Of a DNA stretch of 64,000 bases, positions 9,345 to 17,969 are shown in pieces. Position numbers and translations under genes: made by a program. Below the pieces are notes generated by a model, which had not been told where the DNA came from, did not search any database, and saw only the letters and a list, made by a program, of their open reading frames with translations. The stretch is from the NCBI GenBank assembly GCA_027490755.1, contig JAIXXL010000009.1, positions 186,001-250,000 of the forward strand, written 5' to 3'. Every line of letters starts with the position of its first letter. Position 1 is the stretch's first letter. Source of the DNA: Betaproteobacteria bacterium. Its GTDB lineage: Bacteria; Pseudomonadota; Gammaproteobacteria; Burkholderiales; UBA3065.

Positions 9345-10553
9345 TTGACGGTCCGAGCGCATACCGGTCTGCCCTGGCGGCTGCTCGCCACCTTTGCCGT
9401 GCTTGGTGTGATGGCGGTGCAGTCCTGGTTCGACCACATGGACCAACTGGAACGGCGTCTGGCGCTGGAGGCCACCGAGACGGTCCACATGGCTGATGCC
9501 CTGATCTACGAGATCTGGCGGCACGAGCCGATGACCATAGACCGCGGCCACACCGGGCCGGCCATCACCGAGACCCTGCGCGGACCTGACGCGCTGCCGC
9601 GTGACTTTGCCCCGGCTCTGGTGGCACGGCTGCGCGCCCCCACCGGCTACTCGCGTCTGGATGGCCCGGATGGGCGGGTACTGCTGGTACGCGGCAACCC
9701 CATCGGCATCCCCAACCTGTCCGCAGCATACGCTTCGCAAGGCCCCTCTGCCGGCTGGCTCGAGGGGCGCAGCCATTCGGCACTCACCGGGCTGAGCAGC
9801 GTCAGCGGCGTCAGCTTTGGCGGCGCCTTGCTGCTGTGGGCTGGCAGCATCGCCCTGCCCGGCCTGCTGCTGCTGACCGCCGGGACGCTGACCTCGGTCG
9901 TCTCCAGCCGGCTGGAGGAGACGCGCCGGAGGCTGCGACAGGCCAACCGGCATGCGCTGCAGGATGCACTGTCGCGCCTGCCCAACCGTCGGGCCTTTGA
10001 TGCCACGTTCCAGATCATGAGCCGGGCCAGTGTGCGCGACCGGCGACCGCTCAGCGCGCTCTTCATAGACATCGACCAGTTCAAGCGATTCAACGACGAG
10101 CAGGGGCATGGTGCCGGGGACCGCGCGCTGAGGGCAGTCGCCAAGGCCATCCGGGACAGCCTGCTGCGCCCCACCGACTTTTGTTGCCGCTGGGGTGGCG
10201 AGGAGTTCGTGGTGTTGCTACCCGACACCGACGACCGTGGCGCCCTGCAGACCGCACAGCGCGTCCTTGACCACGTCAGGAACCTGCGCCTGCGTCAGGC
10301 GGGTTCCAGCGAACAGCAGATCACGGTGAGCATCGGCATCGCCGCGCACCCCGACAGCAGCGACCCGGCGGGCCCGGAACTGGTCCTCCACGCCGACCAA
10401 GCCATGCTGGAAGCGAAGCGCGCTGGCCGGGACCGATGGGTGGTGTGGCGCGCAGCCACGGCGCCTGATGGGCAGGCCGCCGGCGCAGCGGCCGCAAATG
10501 GCGCAGCGGTGCCGGTCAGACAAGCCCCGGCGCCGGCAGATCCGGCGGGCTGA
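9345..10553 (+). CDS. Membrane-bound diguanylate cyclase (GGEEF)
   Basis: A 402-residue protein predicted to make c-di-GMP from two GTP. A membrane helix near the N-terminus (LLATFAVLGVMAVQSWF, res 13-30), an extracytoplasmic region of about 130 residues, and a second helix (about res 160-187) precede a GGDEF domain. The active-site loop is GGEEF (res 284-288), a functional variant, with the RxxD inhibitory site RPTD five residues upstream, so product inhibition is expected. The periplasmic part shows no domain I recognise. A TTG start is chosen because CGGAGG precedes it by 6 nt; a GTG at 9306 lacks a ribosome site. Its 3' end overlaps the convergent cyclase gene by 38 nt. Confidence 0.88.
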   Translation: MTVRAHTGLPWRLLATFAVLGVMAVQSWFDHMDQLERRLALEATETVHMADALIYEIWRHEPMTIDRGHTGPAITETLRGPDALPRDFAPALVARLRAPTGYSRLDGPDGRVLLVRGNPIGIPNLSAAYASQGPSAGWLEGRSHSALTGLSSVSGVSFGGALLLWAGSIALPGLLLLTAGTLTSVVSSRLEETRRRLRQANRHALQDALSRLPNRRAFDATFQIMSRASVRDRRPLSALFIDIDQFKRFNDEQGHGAGDRALRAVAKAIRDSLLRPTDFCCRWGGEEFVVLLPDTDDRGALQTAQRVLDHVRNLRLRQAGSSEQQITVSIGIAAHPDSSDPAGPELVLHADQAMLEAKRAGRDRWVVWRAATAPDGQAAGAAAANGAAVPVRQAPAPADPAG

Positions 10554-11709
10554 AAAGCAGGCCACCAGCAGACCGATGCAGCACCCAGCGGTTGCGGCCA
10601 CCACGCTTGGCCTCGTACATCGCCTCGTCGGCCTGCTTGAGCAAGGTCTCCGCGGTGTCGCCCACGGAGTCGCGCACCGCGACCCCGATGCTGACGCCGA
10701 CACGGAGCGGCTTCCCGGCGGCGGGAACGCGCTGCGAGATGCGGGCGATGATGCCCTCCAGAAGCGCCAACAACTCGCCCGGACGGCTCTCGCCCTCGAG
10801 CAACAGAACGAACTCGTCGCCGCCGAGCCGTGCTACCGCGTCGGTCTCCCTGACACACGAGGACAGGCGCCGCGCCACTTCCACCAGCAGCAGGTCGCCG
10901 ATGGCGTGGCCGTAGCGATCGTTCACCGCCTTGAAGCCGTCGAGGTCGAGGAAGCAGACCGCGAGCAGCTGGTCGCTTGCGCGCCGCGAGGCAAGTGAGC
11001 TTTCGAGCCGCTCCAGCAGGCCGACCCGATTGAGCAGGCCGGTCAAGCGGTCGTGGTAGACCGCGTGATGCAGTTCGTCCCGCTCAGCCAACAGACCACT
11101 CTCGCGCCGCTCGACGATGCGGTAGGTCCAGGCCAGAGGTGACATGAGCAGGGCAAGGAGGATCAGCCCGCCTACCGCCGCGACCACCCGTGTGTAGCTG
11201 CGCAGGGCGTCGAATCTGCTCCAGGTCTGCGCCAGCGGCATGGCGATGCGTATCCAGCCTTGGTCGCGAACGGCATCGGTCCGCACCCAAGCCTGCAGCT
11301 GACCATTGGCCAGACGCGAGACCCCGGGCAAGGTCGGCAGGTCGACCCTGCCACCGCCGACCTCGACCAGATGGCCAGACGAGTTCTCCGGGCGCGTGAC
11401 GTGACAAAGAACATCGCCCTCGGCACTGGCGACCAGCACGTCGAGTGCGCCGGTATCGCGGGCGATGCTCTGTAGGGTAGCCGCCACGCCGTCGTAATCG
11501 TCGGCGGCCAGCAGTGGGCCGACACGCATTGCCGTCGCGGCGACGATGCTCATGGCTAGTTGTTCGCTGTCCTCGATAAAGATGTGCCGGACCTGCCCCT
11601 CGAGCCAGACGCCAAACACGCCGAGCACGGCGAACGCGCCAGCGGCCAGGACTGCGGCGGTTTTGAAAAAGATCTTGCGGCTCTCGCCTTGGCGAGTCCT
11701 TGTGCTCAT
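10516..11709 (-). CDS. Membrane-bound diguanylate cyclase (GGDEF)
   Basis: A 397-residue protein. Membrane helices at about res 16-36 and 173-195 flank a periplasmic sensor of about 135 residues (resembling CHASE8/dCACHE-like regions by layout only). A canonical GGDEF domain follows, with the GGDEF motif at res 296-300 and an RETD inhibitory site at 287-290. It should be an active, feedback-inhibited diguanylate cyclase. It lies 50 nt downstream of a PhnD-like binding protein on the same strand, so the two probably form a ligand-sensing pair: the soluble protein binds a ligand and contacts the periplasmic domain. The start at 11709 is chosen because the membrane helix follows; the upstream frame overlaps the previous gene. 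The ribosome site is weak. Confidence 0.88.
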   Translation of the reverse strand: MSTRTRQGESRKIFFKTAAVLAAGAFAVLGVFGVWLEGQVRHIFIEDSEQLAMSIVAATAMRVGPLLAADDYDGVAATLQSIARDTGALDVLVASAEGDVLCHVTRPENSSGHLVEVGGGRVDLPTLPGVSRLANGQLQAWVRTDAVRDQGWIRIAMPLAQTWSRFDALRSYTRVVAAVGGLILLALLMSPLAWTYRIVERRESGLLAERDELHHAVYHDRLTGLLNRVGLLERLESSLASRRASDQLLAVCFLDLDGFKAVNDRYGHAIGDLLLVEVARRLSSCVRETDAVARLGGDEFVLLLEGESRPGELLALLEGIIARISQRVPAAGKPLRVGVSIGVAVRDSVGDTAETLLKQADEAMYEAKRGGRNRWVLHRSAGGLLFSPPDLPAPGLV

Positions 11710-11759
11710 GTCGGCACCCGTGGATGGATGGCGGAATCGTCGATCGGCAACAGGAGCAG

Positions 11760-12683
11760 TCAGCGCATGGCAGTACACCCCTCTGCTGGGCTGGATACAT
11801 CTCCAAGGTCTGCCACGTACTCGGCGAAATCGGTTCGCACAGGGTCAGTCAGATGGACCGCGTCGAGCAGCGACCGACCAGCAGCATCGCCCTGCATGCC
11901 AAGCAGCGCGCGAGTCACCGCCTGACGCACCGGTGGCGCAACGCGCGGATGCGCCGCGAACGGGGGCGGCAGATGCGGACGCGTGGCGAAGATGATCTGC
12001 AGTTGTTGGCGGATGGCCGGCTCGTACTCGGCCAGCACAAGGTCGAGCGATGCCCCGACCGGCACCTTGCCCAGTGCAACTGCCCGCAACACATTCGATG
12101 GGTCGGCAAAATCGATGGCGCGGCATCGCACACCAGCACGACGCAGTTGCCGCTGCGGCTCGATAGACATGAAGCGGGCCGAGGATGAGGGCACGCCAAC
12201 ATCGACCATCTCTTGTAAAGCAAGGTCGGAGACCCGATGTATGTTGGCGTCGGTTCTAGTCACCAGCACACCGCGGAGCCGACGCAGATCACTCCTGACC
12301 AGCGGCTCATAGCGGACAGCACCGCCTGCATAGACCAGCACGCTGGGGGTCGGAGCAGCAAAAGAGGGCTCACCCGCGGCGATCCGTGACTCAAACTGGG
12401 AACCGCCGGAGGACATCCGCAGGGTCATGCAGATACCCGAACGCTTAGACAGGGCGACGATGAAGGGCGTCCACTGCGATTCGATACGGACCGGCGAAGC
12501 CAGAGGCGGCGGGGCCACCGAATAGCAGTCCTTGCCGGCATGCGCGGGTCTGGACGCCACCACGCAAGTCAAGGCTGCGATGAGCAGACCGGCCCAACGA
12601 GAAAACGAACGGCGCTGACAATGGGCGCGTCGGGAAGGACACACCGCGTGAATCACAAGGGGAAGGTATGGGTTGAGCACCAA
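11760..12683 (-). CDS. PhnD-like periplasmic phosphate/phosphonate-type binding protein
   Basis: About 290-307 residues. A secretion signal ends near ASRPAHAG, followed by a PBP2 fold of the PhnD/Ssua-like group (WTPFIVALSKRSGICMTL and SVLVYAGGAVRYEPLVRS segments; VGVPSSSARFMS). In ABC importers such proteins bind phosphonate or phosphite; here there is no permease or ATPase, and the next gene encodes a diguanylate cyclase, which argues for a sensory role. The N-terminus is uncertain: the longest frame opens with TTG (12683) or GTG (12680), neither with a clear ribosome site. Two Cys in the mature protein could form a disulfide. The gene starts only 12 bp from a TGTC tetranucleotide tract. 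Confidence 0.75.
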   Translation of the reverse strand: MVLNPYLPLVIHAVCPSRRAHCQRRSFSRWAGLLIAALTCVVASRPAHAGKDCYSVAPPPLASPVRIESQWTPFIVALSKRSGICMTLRMSSGGSQFESRIAAGEPSFAAPTPSVLVYAGGAVRYEPLVRSDLRRLRGVLVTRTDANIHRVSDLALQEMVDVGVPSSSARFMSIEPQRQLRRAGVRCRAIDFADPSNVLRAVALGKVPVGASLDLVLAEYEPAIRQQLQIIFATRPHLPPPFAAHPRVAPPVRQAVTRALLGMQGDAAGRSLLDAVHLTDPVRTDFAEYVADLGDVSSPAEGCTAMR

Positions 12684-12694
12684 CGGATACCTTA

Positions 12695-12778
<84 letters not shown>

Positions 12779-12920
12779 TATACCCTTATTGCATCATCGG
12801 TATTACGCATCTGTATATTTGAATACGTCGAGCGCGACACGCCGTACTCGGTACCTATCCATCCGCAGAGGCTAAAATCCCGCCGGTCCAAAAGAACAGA
12901 CCCTGCCGAGGAAGCCAACC

Positions 12921-13391
12921 ATGTCCCAGACCCCGCTCATCAACCGCACCCTGCTGCTCATCGCCGCCGTGGTGGCGCTGCCTATCACCGCCGCCCTGCT
13001 CGGCGGCTTCTCGACCGCCGACGAGGTCCCGCCCCTGCCCCAAGCTGGTGCCGAAACGCCCGAGGCGGTGATGGCGCGTCTAAAGCCGGTGGGCGAGTAC
13101 GTGCTCGCCGCTGTCGACCCTGACGCTGCCGGCGGCGCTGTCGATGGGTCGAAGGTCTACAACGGCCTGTGCGCGGGATGCCACGCGGTGGGCGCCGGCG
13201 GCGCGCCGAAGGCCGGCGACAAGGGGGCCTGGGGGCCGCGTATCGCCAAGGGCAAGGACACCCTCTACAGCCACGCCATCAATGGCTATCAGGGCAGCAA
13301 TGGCGTGATGCCGGCGCGCGGTGGCAACCCCAAGCTGACCGACGACGAGGTCAAGGCCGCCGTCGACCACCTGGTCAAGCTGGCCGGCTAG
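12921..13391 (+). CDS. c-type cytochrome (cytochrome c5-like)
   Basis: A 156-residue monoheme cytochrome. An N-terminal uncleaved anchor or signal (LLLIAAVVALPITAALLGG, res 11-29) is followed by a Pro/Ala-rich spacer and a class I cytochrome domain. Heme attachment is CAGCH (C84, C87, H88), and the distal Met ligand is M130 in GVMPARG. This layout is that of cytochrome c5/CycB-type electron carriers delivering electrons to terminal oxidases or denitrification enzymes in the periplasm. The ribosome site GAGG lies about 9 nt before the ATG. Its TAG stop shares the CTAG tetramer with the stop of the convergent rep gene. Confidence 0.9.
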   Translation: MSQTPLINRTLLLIAAVVALPITAALLGGFSTADEVPPLPQAGAETPEAVMARLKPVGEYVLAAVDPDAAGGAVDGSKVYNGLCAGCHAVGAGGAPKAGDKGAWGPRIAKGKDTLYSHAINGYQGSNGVMPARGGNPKLTDDEVKAAVDHLVKLAG

Positions 13392-15379
13392 GCGCCGCCC
13401 TTCTGCAGGCGGGCGCGCATCGCCGCGAGGCGTGCGTTGCCTTCCTCGCGCGACACCGGGCCACGGTCCGGCTGCTTCACCGCCTCGCCCATCTCGCCGA
13501 TAAAGCGCGAGGCCTCGCAACCCATCCATTCGCCGGCGCGCTTGCGGCGCTCGCAGTGGCTCACCCATAAAGTGCGCCGCGCGCGGGTGATGCCGACGTA
13601 CATCAGCCGGCGCTCCTCCTCCAGCCGGCCCTCGTCCACCGCGTCGCGGTGCGGCAGGATGCCCTCCTCCACGCCGACCAGAAAGACCTGGTCGAACTCC
13701 AGCCCCTTGGCGGCGTGCAGCGTCGACAACTGCACCACATCAGGCGTCTCGCCCTCGCGGCCCTCGAGCAGGGTGATCAGCGCCACCGTCTGCGCCACCT
13801 CCAGCAAGGTCTGCAGGTCGGTATCGCCACCCCCCTCGCCCTTGCGCGCCACCCAGTCCATGAAGTCGCTCACGTTGGCCCAGCGCGTCTCGCCCGGCCG
13901 GCCCGGGTCGGTGTCCTGCAGGTAGAGTTCGTAGTCGATGGCGCGCACCAGGTCGCGTATCACCTCCCCTGCCGGCTCGCGTGCGGCGCGGTCCTGCATG
14001 CGCGCAATGAAGTCGCGGAACTCGATCAGAAGCTCGAGCTGCCGCTCGGGGATGATGTCGTGGCAGTCGGGGCGGTCGAGCGCGGCAAAAAGGCTGCAGC
14101 GCCCGCGCGCGGCCAGGCCGCCCAGCTTCTCCAGCGTGACCGCGCCGACACCGCGTTTGGGCGTGGTCACGGCGCGGATGAAAGCCGGGTCATCGTCCTC
14201 GTTGCAGAGCAGGCGCAGGTAGGCGCAGACGTCGCGGATCTCGGCCCGGTCAAAGAACGACTGTCCACCGGAGACGCGGTAAGGGATCTTCTGCCCGCGC
14301 AGGGCCTCCTCAAAGATGCGCGCCTGGTGGTTGCCGCGGTAGAGGATGGCGTAGTCCAGCCAGCGCGCGCCGCTGCGCAGCTTGTGCGCCTGCAGTCGCA
14401 TCACGATCGCCTCGGCCTCGGTGGCGTCGTCGCGGTGCGCCAGCACCTCCACCGGGTCACCCGGCCCGTACTCGGACCAGAGCGACTTCTCGAACTGCTT
14501 GGGGTTGTGCGTGATCAGCGCGTTGGCGGCGGCGAGGATGCGGCCACTCGACCGATAGTTCTGCTCCAGCTTGATGACGCGCAGTTGCGGGTAGTCACGC
14601 GCCAGCTGGCCAAGGTTATCGGCCGAGGCACCGCGCCAGCCGTAGATGGCCTGGTCGTCGTCGCCCACCGCGGTGAAGGCGTGGCGCAGACCGGTCAGGG
14701 CACGCAGCAGCCGGTACTGCGCCGGGTTGGTGTCCTGGTACTCGTCCACCAGCACGTGGCGCAGGCGTCCCTGCCAGCGCGCGGCGATCTCGGCGTCGCG
14801 CTCCAGCAGACGCAACGGCAACGCGATCAGGTCGTCGAAGTCGACCGCCTGCCAGGCCAGCAGGGTCTGCCGGTAGCGGCGGTAGAGCTCGACCATCGCC
14901 ACCTCGGCCGGGTCCTGCGCCGCGTCTGCGGCCTCGTCGGGGGTCAGTGCGGCGTTCTTCCAGCGGCCCAGCACCCCCGCCGCCTGGCGCACCAGCTGGC
15001 GGTCGGTGGTGCCCAGCAGCTCGGCGATCAGCGCCTGGCTGTCAGTGGCGTCGAGGATGGAGAAGCGCGGCCGCAGCCCGGCGGCGACGTGCTCCTCGCG
15101 CAAAAGTCGCAGCCCGAGCGCGTGGAAGGTGCTCACCCAGAGGCCCTTGGCACCCTTCTTCATGGCGGCGTCGACGCGCTCGCGCATCTCTCGCGCGGCC
15201 TTGTTGGTGAAGGTGATGGCAGCGATGCTGTCGGGGCGGTGCTCGCAGCGCTCGATCAGGTGGACGATCTTCTGCGTGATGACGCGCGTCTTGCCCGAGC
15301 CGGCACCGGCCAGCACCAGCAGCGGCGAGCCGAGGTGGCGCACCGCATCATGCTGCGCGGAGTTGAGGGCGTCTGTCAT
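13388..15379 (-). CDS. rep: ATP-dependent DNA helicase Rep (UvrD/Rep family)
   Basis: A 663-residue SF1A 3'-5' helicase that helps restart replication forks and removes proteins ahead of the fork. Walker A AGAGSGKT is at res 24-31, then motif Ia TFTNKAAREM, Walker B DEYQDTN, motif III GDDDQAIYGWRG, motif IV EQNYRSS, motif V LSTLHAAKGLEFD and motif VI GITRARRTL. The length matches Rep (about 670) rather than UvrD (about 720). The ATG at 15379 opens the conserved MTDALNSAQHDAV start; the frame upstream is non-conserved. Convergent with the cytochrome c gene through an overlapping stop. Confidence 0.95.
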   Translation of the reverse strand: MTDALNSAQHDAVRHLGSPLLVLAGAGSGKTRVITQKIVHLIERCEHRPDSIAAITFTNKAAREMRERVDAAMKKGAKGLWVSTFHALGLRLLREEHVAAGLRPRFSILDATDSQALIAELLGTTDRQLVRQAAGVLGRWKNAALTPDEAADAAQDPAEVAMVELYRRYRQTLLAWQAVDFDDLIALPLRLLERDAEIAARWQGRLRHVLVDEYQDTNPAQYRLLRALTGLRHAFTAVGDDDQAIYGWRGASADNLGQLARDYPQLRVIKLEQNYRSSGRILAAANALITHNPKQFEKSLWSEYGPGDPVEVLAHRDDATEAEAIVMRLQAHKLRSGARWLDYAILYRGNHQARIFEEALRGQKIPYRVSGGQSFFDRAEIRDVCAYLRLLCNEDDDPAFIRAVTTPKRGVGAVTLEKLGGLAARGRCSLFAALDRPDCHDIIPERQLELLIEFRDFIARMQDRAAREPAGEVIRDLVRAIDYELYLQDTDPGRPGETRWANVSDFMDWVARKGEGGGDTDLQTLLEVAQTVALITLLEGREGETPDVVQLSTLHAAKGLEFDQVFLVGVEEGILPHRDAVDEGRLEEERRLMYVGITRARRTLWVSHCERRKRAGEWMGCEASRFIGEMGEAVKQPDRGPVSREEGNARLAAMRARLQKGGA

Positions 15380-15483
15380 GGCACGGGTGCGGGGCGCGTT
15401 GCGAGAGCGCGGGGAAGGTGCCGGAGGCGCGTCTACAATCTGAGCATGGATTTTACACGCAGGCGCCGCAGCCACCGGGACCC

Positions 15484-16299
15484 ATGGCCACCTACGCAAT
15501 AGGCGATGTTCAGGGCTGCCTGGACGCTTTGCGCGCGCTGCTCGACCGTGTCAGGTTCGAGCCCGGGCGCGACCGCCTGTGGCTCACCGGCGACCTCGTG
15601 AACCGCGGCACGCAGTCGCTGGAGACGCTGCGATTCGTCCACGGGCTCGGCAATTCCGTGCGCTGCGTTCTGGGCAACCACGACATCCACCTGCTGATGG
15701 TCGCCGGCAGTCACGCCAACGCCCATCGCAGCGACACCCTCGGCGACGTGCTCGACGCGCCTGACCGCGAGGTGCTGTTGGGCTGGCTGCGGCAGCAGCC
15801 GCTGCTGCACCGCGAGGGGCGCTTTGTGATGGTGCACGCCGGGCTGCTGCCAGAGTGGAGCCTGGACGAGGCGCAAGCGCTGGCTGAGGAGGCCCAACGC
15901 GCCCTGCGCGAGGACTTCGAGTCGCTGGCAGGTTCTCTGTACGGCAACCAGCCTGAGCGTTGGGACCCGGCCCTGCGTGGCCGCGACCGCATCCGCTTCA
16001 TCGTCAACGTGTTCACCCGGATGCGCGTCTGCCACCCCGATGGACGGCTCGACCTCAACCACAAGGGCCTGGTGGAGCGCCGCCCGGAAGGTACCGAGCC
16101 CTGGTTCGACCTGCCGCACCGGCACGGCGACGACACCACCGTGGTCTGCGGCCACTGGTCTGCGCTCGGGCTGCTGCTGCGGCCGGGCCTGGCGGCACTG
16201 GACAGCGGCTGCCTGTGGGGAGGCTGGCTCACTGCGCTGCGGCTGGAAGACGGCGCGGTGTTCCAGGTGCGCGGCGAGGCGCACCCGAGCAGGCCCTGA
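15484..16299 (+). CDS. apaH: Symmetrical bis(5'-nucleosyl)-tetraphosphatase
   Basis: A 271-residue metallophosphoesterase that splits Ap4A into two ADP and, in relatives, removes Np4 caps from RNA. The phosphoesterase motifs are in order: GDVQGC, GDLVNRG, GNHDIH and HAGLLPEW, then a late GHW. The start MATYAIGD is the conserved N-terminus of ApaH; the frame extends upstream to 15418 but with non-conserved residues. Divergent from rep and convergent with the acyltransferase gene. Confidence 0.95.
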   Translation: MATYAIGDVQGCLDALRALLDRVRFEPGRDRLWLTGDLVNRGTQSLETLRFVHGLGNSVRCVLGNHDIHLLMVAGSHANAHRSDTLGDVLDAPDREVLLGWLRQQPLLHREGRFVMVHAGLLPEWSLDEAQALAEEAQRALREDFESLAGSLYGNQPERWDPALRGRDRIRFIVNVFTRMRVCHPDGRLDLNHKGLVERRPEGTEPWFDLPHRHGDDTTVVCGHWSALGLLLRPGLAALDSGCLWGGWLTALRLEDGAVFQVRGEAHPSRP

Positions 16300-16305
16300 C
16301 CGCGT

Positions 16306-16324
16306 ACGCGGCGCGAAGCCGCGT
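16306..16324. terminator. Hairpin between convergent apaH and acyltransferase genes
   Basis: ACGCGGC and GCCGCGT form a 7-bp GC-rich stem around a GCGAA loop, in the 49-bp gap between two convergent genes. No T-tract follows on either strand, so intrinsic termination would be weak. It may protect 3' ends or act with Rho. Confidence 0.4.
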
Positions 16325-16348
16325 CGCCGAGGGCCCTGCAACCGCCCG

Positions 16349-17119
16349 TCAGGCAGCGCGGCGGAGCCTCGCCGCCACCGCCTGCGTGATGGCCGCCTCG
16401 GTGAGGGCAGCGAGCTGGTTGCGGTCAAGGCCGGTGCTGTCGATCGGCGGATGCATCACCACCTCGGCCTGCAGACGGCGCACCGCAACGATATTGCGCA
16501 GCGTGTCGACGAAGCTCATCTCGCCGATAAAGGCGGCCGCGGTGGTGGGGCGGCCCTCGCTGTTGGAGTAATGCAGGCTGATGGGAACCACACAGGCGTC
16601 GGCATCGATCGCCGCCTGCAGCAGCATCGGCTTGAATGGCAGCACATGGCTACCGTCGGTGGTGGTGCCCTCGGGGAAGATCACCACGTGCTGCCGGTCA
16701 AGCAGCACCTCGGCCAGCGCAGCCGCCATGCGATGCGCAGCGCGGCCGCTGCCGCGGTTGAGGTAGAGCGTGCCGCTACGGGTGGCGAGCCAGCCCATCA
16801 CCGGCCAGGCGCGGACGTCATCCTTGGAGACGAAGCGCACCGGGTGCGCCGCCGAGACCACCGGGATGTCGAGCCAGGACACATGATTGGCGACGAACAG
16901 CACCGGGCGGTCCGGCAGGCCGGTCTGCCCCGTGACGCGGATGCTCACACCCAATGAGCGCGCGGCCGACCAGTTCCAGCGCGAAGCCACCCGTGCGCGG
17001 GCACGCAAGGAGAGCCGGCCGAAAGCGACCAGCGAGATGGCTACCCCGGCGAGGATGACGGTAACGATGGAGAGGTAGCGCCATACCCTGACCGGGTATG
17101 GCGACCGTGGGTCAGGCAT
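16349..17119 (-). CDS. olsA: Lysophospholipid/ornithine-lipid acyltransferase (PlsC family, OlsA-like)
   Basis: A 256-residue membrane acyltransferase. One N-terminal helix (YLSIVTVILAGVAISLVAFG, res 14-33) is followed by the acyltransferase box NHVSWLD, the second motif (about res 110-125) and FPEGTTTDGS. The fold transfers an acyl chain from acyl-ACP to a hydroxyl acceptor. Its gene overlaps by 8 nt the upstream N-acyltransferase gene related to OlsB. That pairing is the classic ornithine-lipid pathway, in which OlsB makes lyso-ornithine lipid and OlsA O-acylates it. Without the partner it would be called a generic 1-acylglycerol-3-phosphate acyltransferase, and that remains the alternative. 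Confidence 0.75.
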   Translation of the reverse strand: MPDPRSPYPVRVWRYLSIVTVILAGVAISLVAFGRLSLRARARVASRWNWSAARSLGVSIRVTGQTGLPDRPVLFVANHVSWLDIPVVSAAHPVRFVSKDDVRAWPVMGWLATRSGTLYLNRGSGRAAHRMAAALAEVLLDRQHVVIFPEGTTTDGSHVLPFKPMLLQAAIDADACVVPISLHYSNSEGRPTTAAAFIGEMSFVDTLRNIVAVRRLQAEVVMHPPIDSTGLDRNQLAALTEAAITQAVAARLRRAA

Positions 17120-17867
17120 TGGCGAGGAAGCGCCTCAGGTAGCGTTCCGACATGCGCGAGAAAGACATCAGCACGAACACGTCGGCGGTGTTGAAGTCCG
17201 GATCCCAGGCCGGCTCGCCGCAGATCTGCGCGCCGATGCGGACGTAGCCCTTGATCAGCGGCGGGATCTCGGTCTCGAGGTTCCAGTCGAGGTGCTCCAT
17301 GGGCAGGCCGCAGCGCGGGAAGACGCGGTACTCCAGCGGGGAGAGGTGCTTCTCGCGCAGGGTGCGGTAGACGCTGGCGGCCACGTGCCCGCCGTCGGCC
17401 ATGCTGATGCTGGCGCAGCCCATGGCGTACTCGTAGCCGTTGGCCAGCGCGAAACGGGTGAGCGCCGCCCACAGCATGGCGATGGTGCCGCCGTTGCGGT
17501 AGTCGGGGTGCACGCAGGAGCGGCCGACCTCGAGCAGGCGGTCGCGCAGGTTGTCCAGCCGCGAGATGTCGAACTCGGCTTCCGAGTAGTAGCCGCCGAG
17601 CCTCTTGGCGACATCGGGTGTGATCAGCCGGTAGGTCCCGACGACCTCGCCGGTGTTGTCGTCGCGGGCGATCAGGTGGACGCAGTGCTCGTCAAAGCGG
17701 TCCTCGTCCACGCCCGGTTCCGGGCCCTCCAGGTGGGCCCCCATCTCCTCGGCGAAGATGCGATAACGCAGACGCTGTGCCTCGCGCACCTCATCGGCGT
17801 TGCGGGCAAAATCGACGGTCAGACTGGGCGCGACGCCGATATCGGCGGTTTGCCTGAGGTTCAGCAT
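17112..17867 (-). CDS. olsB: GNAT-type N-acyltransferase, probable ornithine-lipid synthase OlsB
   Basis: A 251-residue protein of the hemolysin-like/OlsB acyltransferase group. The family traits LRYRIFAEEMGA, DEHCVHLIARD, VVGTYRLI, LEVGRSCVHPDYRNGG and the long C-terminal ALTRFALANGYEYAMGCAS block are all present. OlsB transfers a 3-hydroxyacyl group from ACP to the alpha-amino group of ornithine, the first step of phosphorus-free ornithine lipids. It is followed, with overlap, by a PlsC-type acyltransferase, as in olsBA operons. The ATG at 17867 has GGGAG 6 nt upstream; the longer frame is not supported. Confidence 0.78.
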   Translation of the reverse strand: MLNLRQTADIGVAPSLTVDFARNADEVREAQRLRYRIFAEEMGAHLEGPEPGVDEDRFDEHCVHLIARDDNTGEVVGTYRLITPDVAKRLGGYYSEAEFDISRLDNLRDRLLEVGRSCVHPDYRNGGTIAMLWAALTRFALANGYEYAMGCASISMADGGHVAASVYRTLREKHLSPLEYRVFPRCGLPMEHLDWNLETEIPPLIKGYVRIGAQICGEPAWDPDFNTADVFVLMSFSRMSERYLRRFLANA

Positions 17868-17969
17868 GGGGGCTCCCCGAAGCTTGCGACGTGCGGCCAC
17901 ACTACGTCGCCAGCATGACCGTCATATTACATCGACAGTCTGTCACCGAGGGCGCTACGGGCACGCGGC

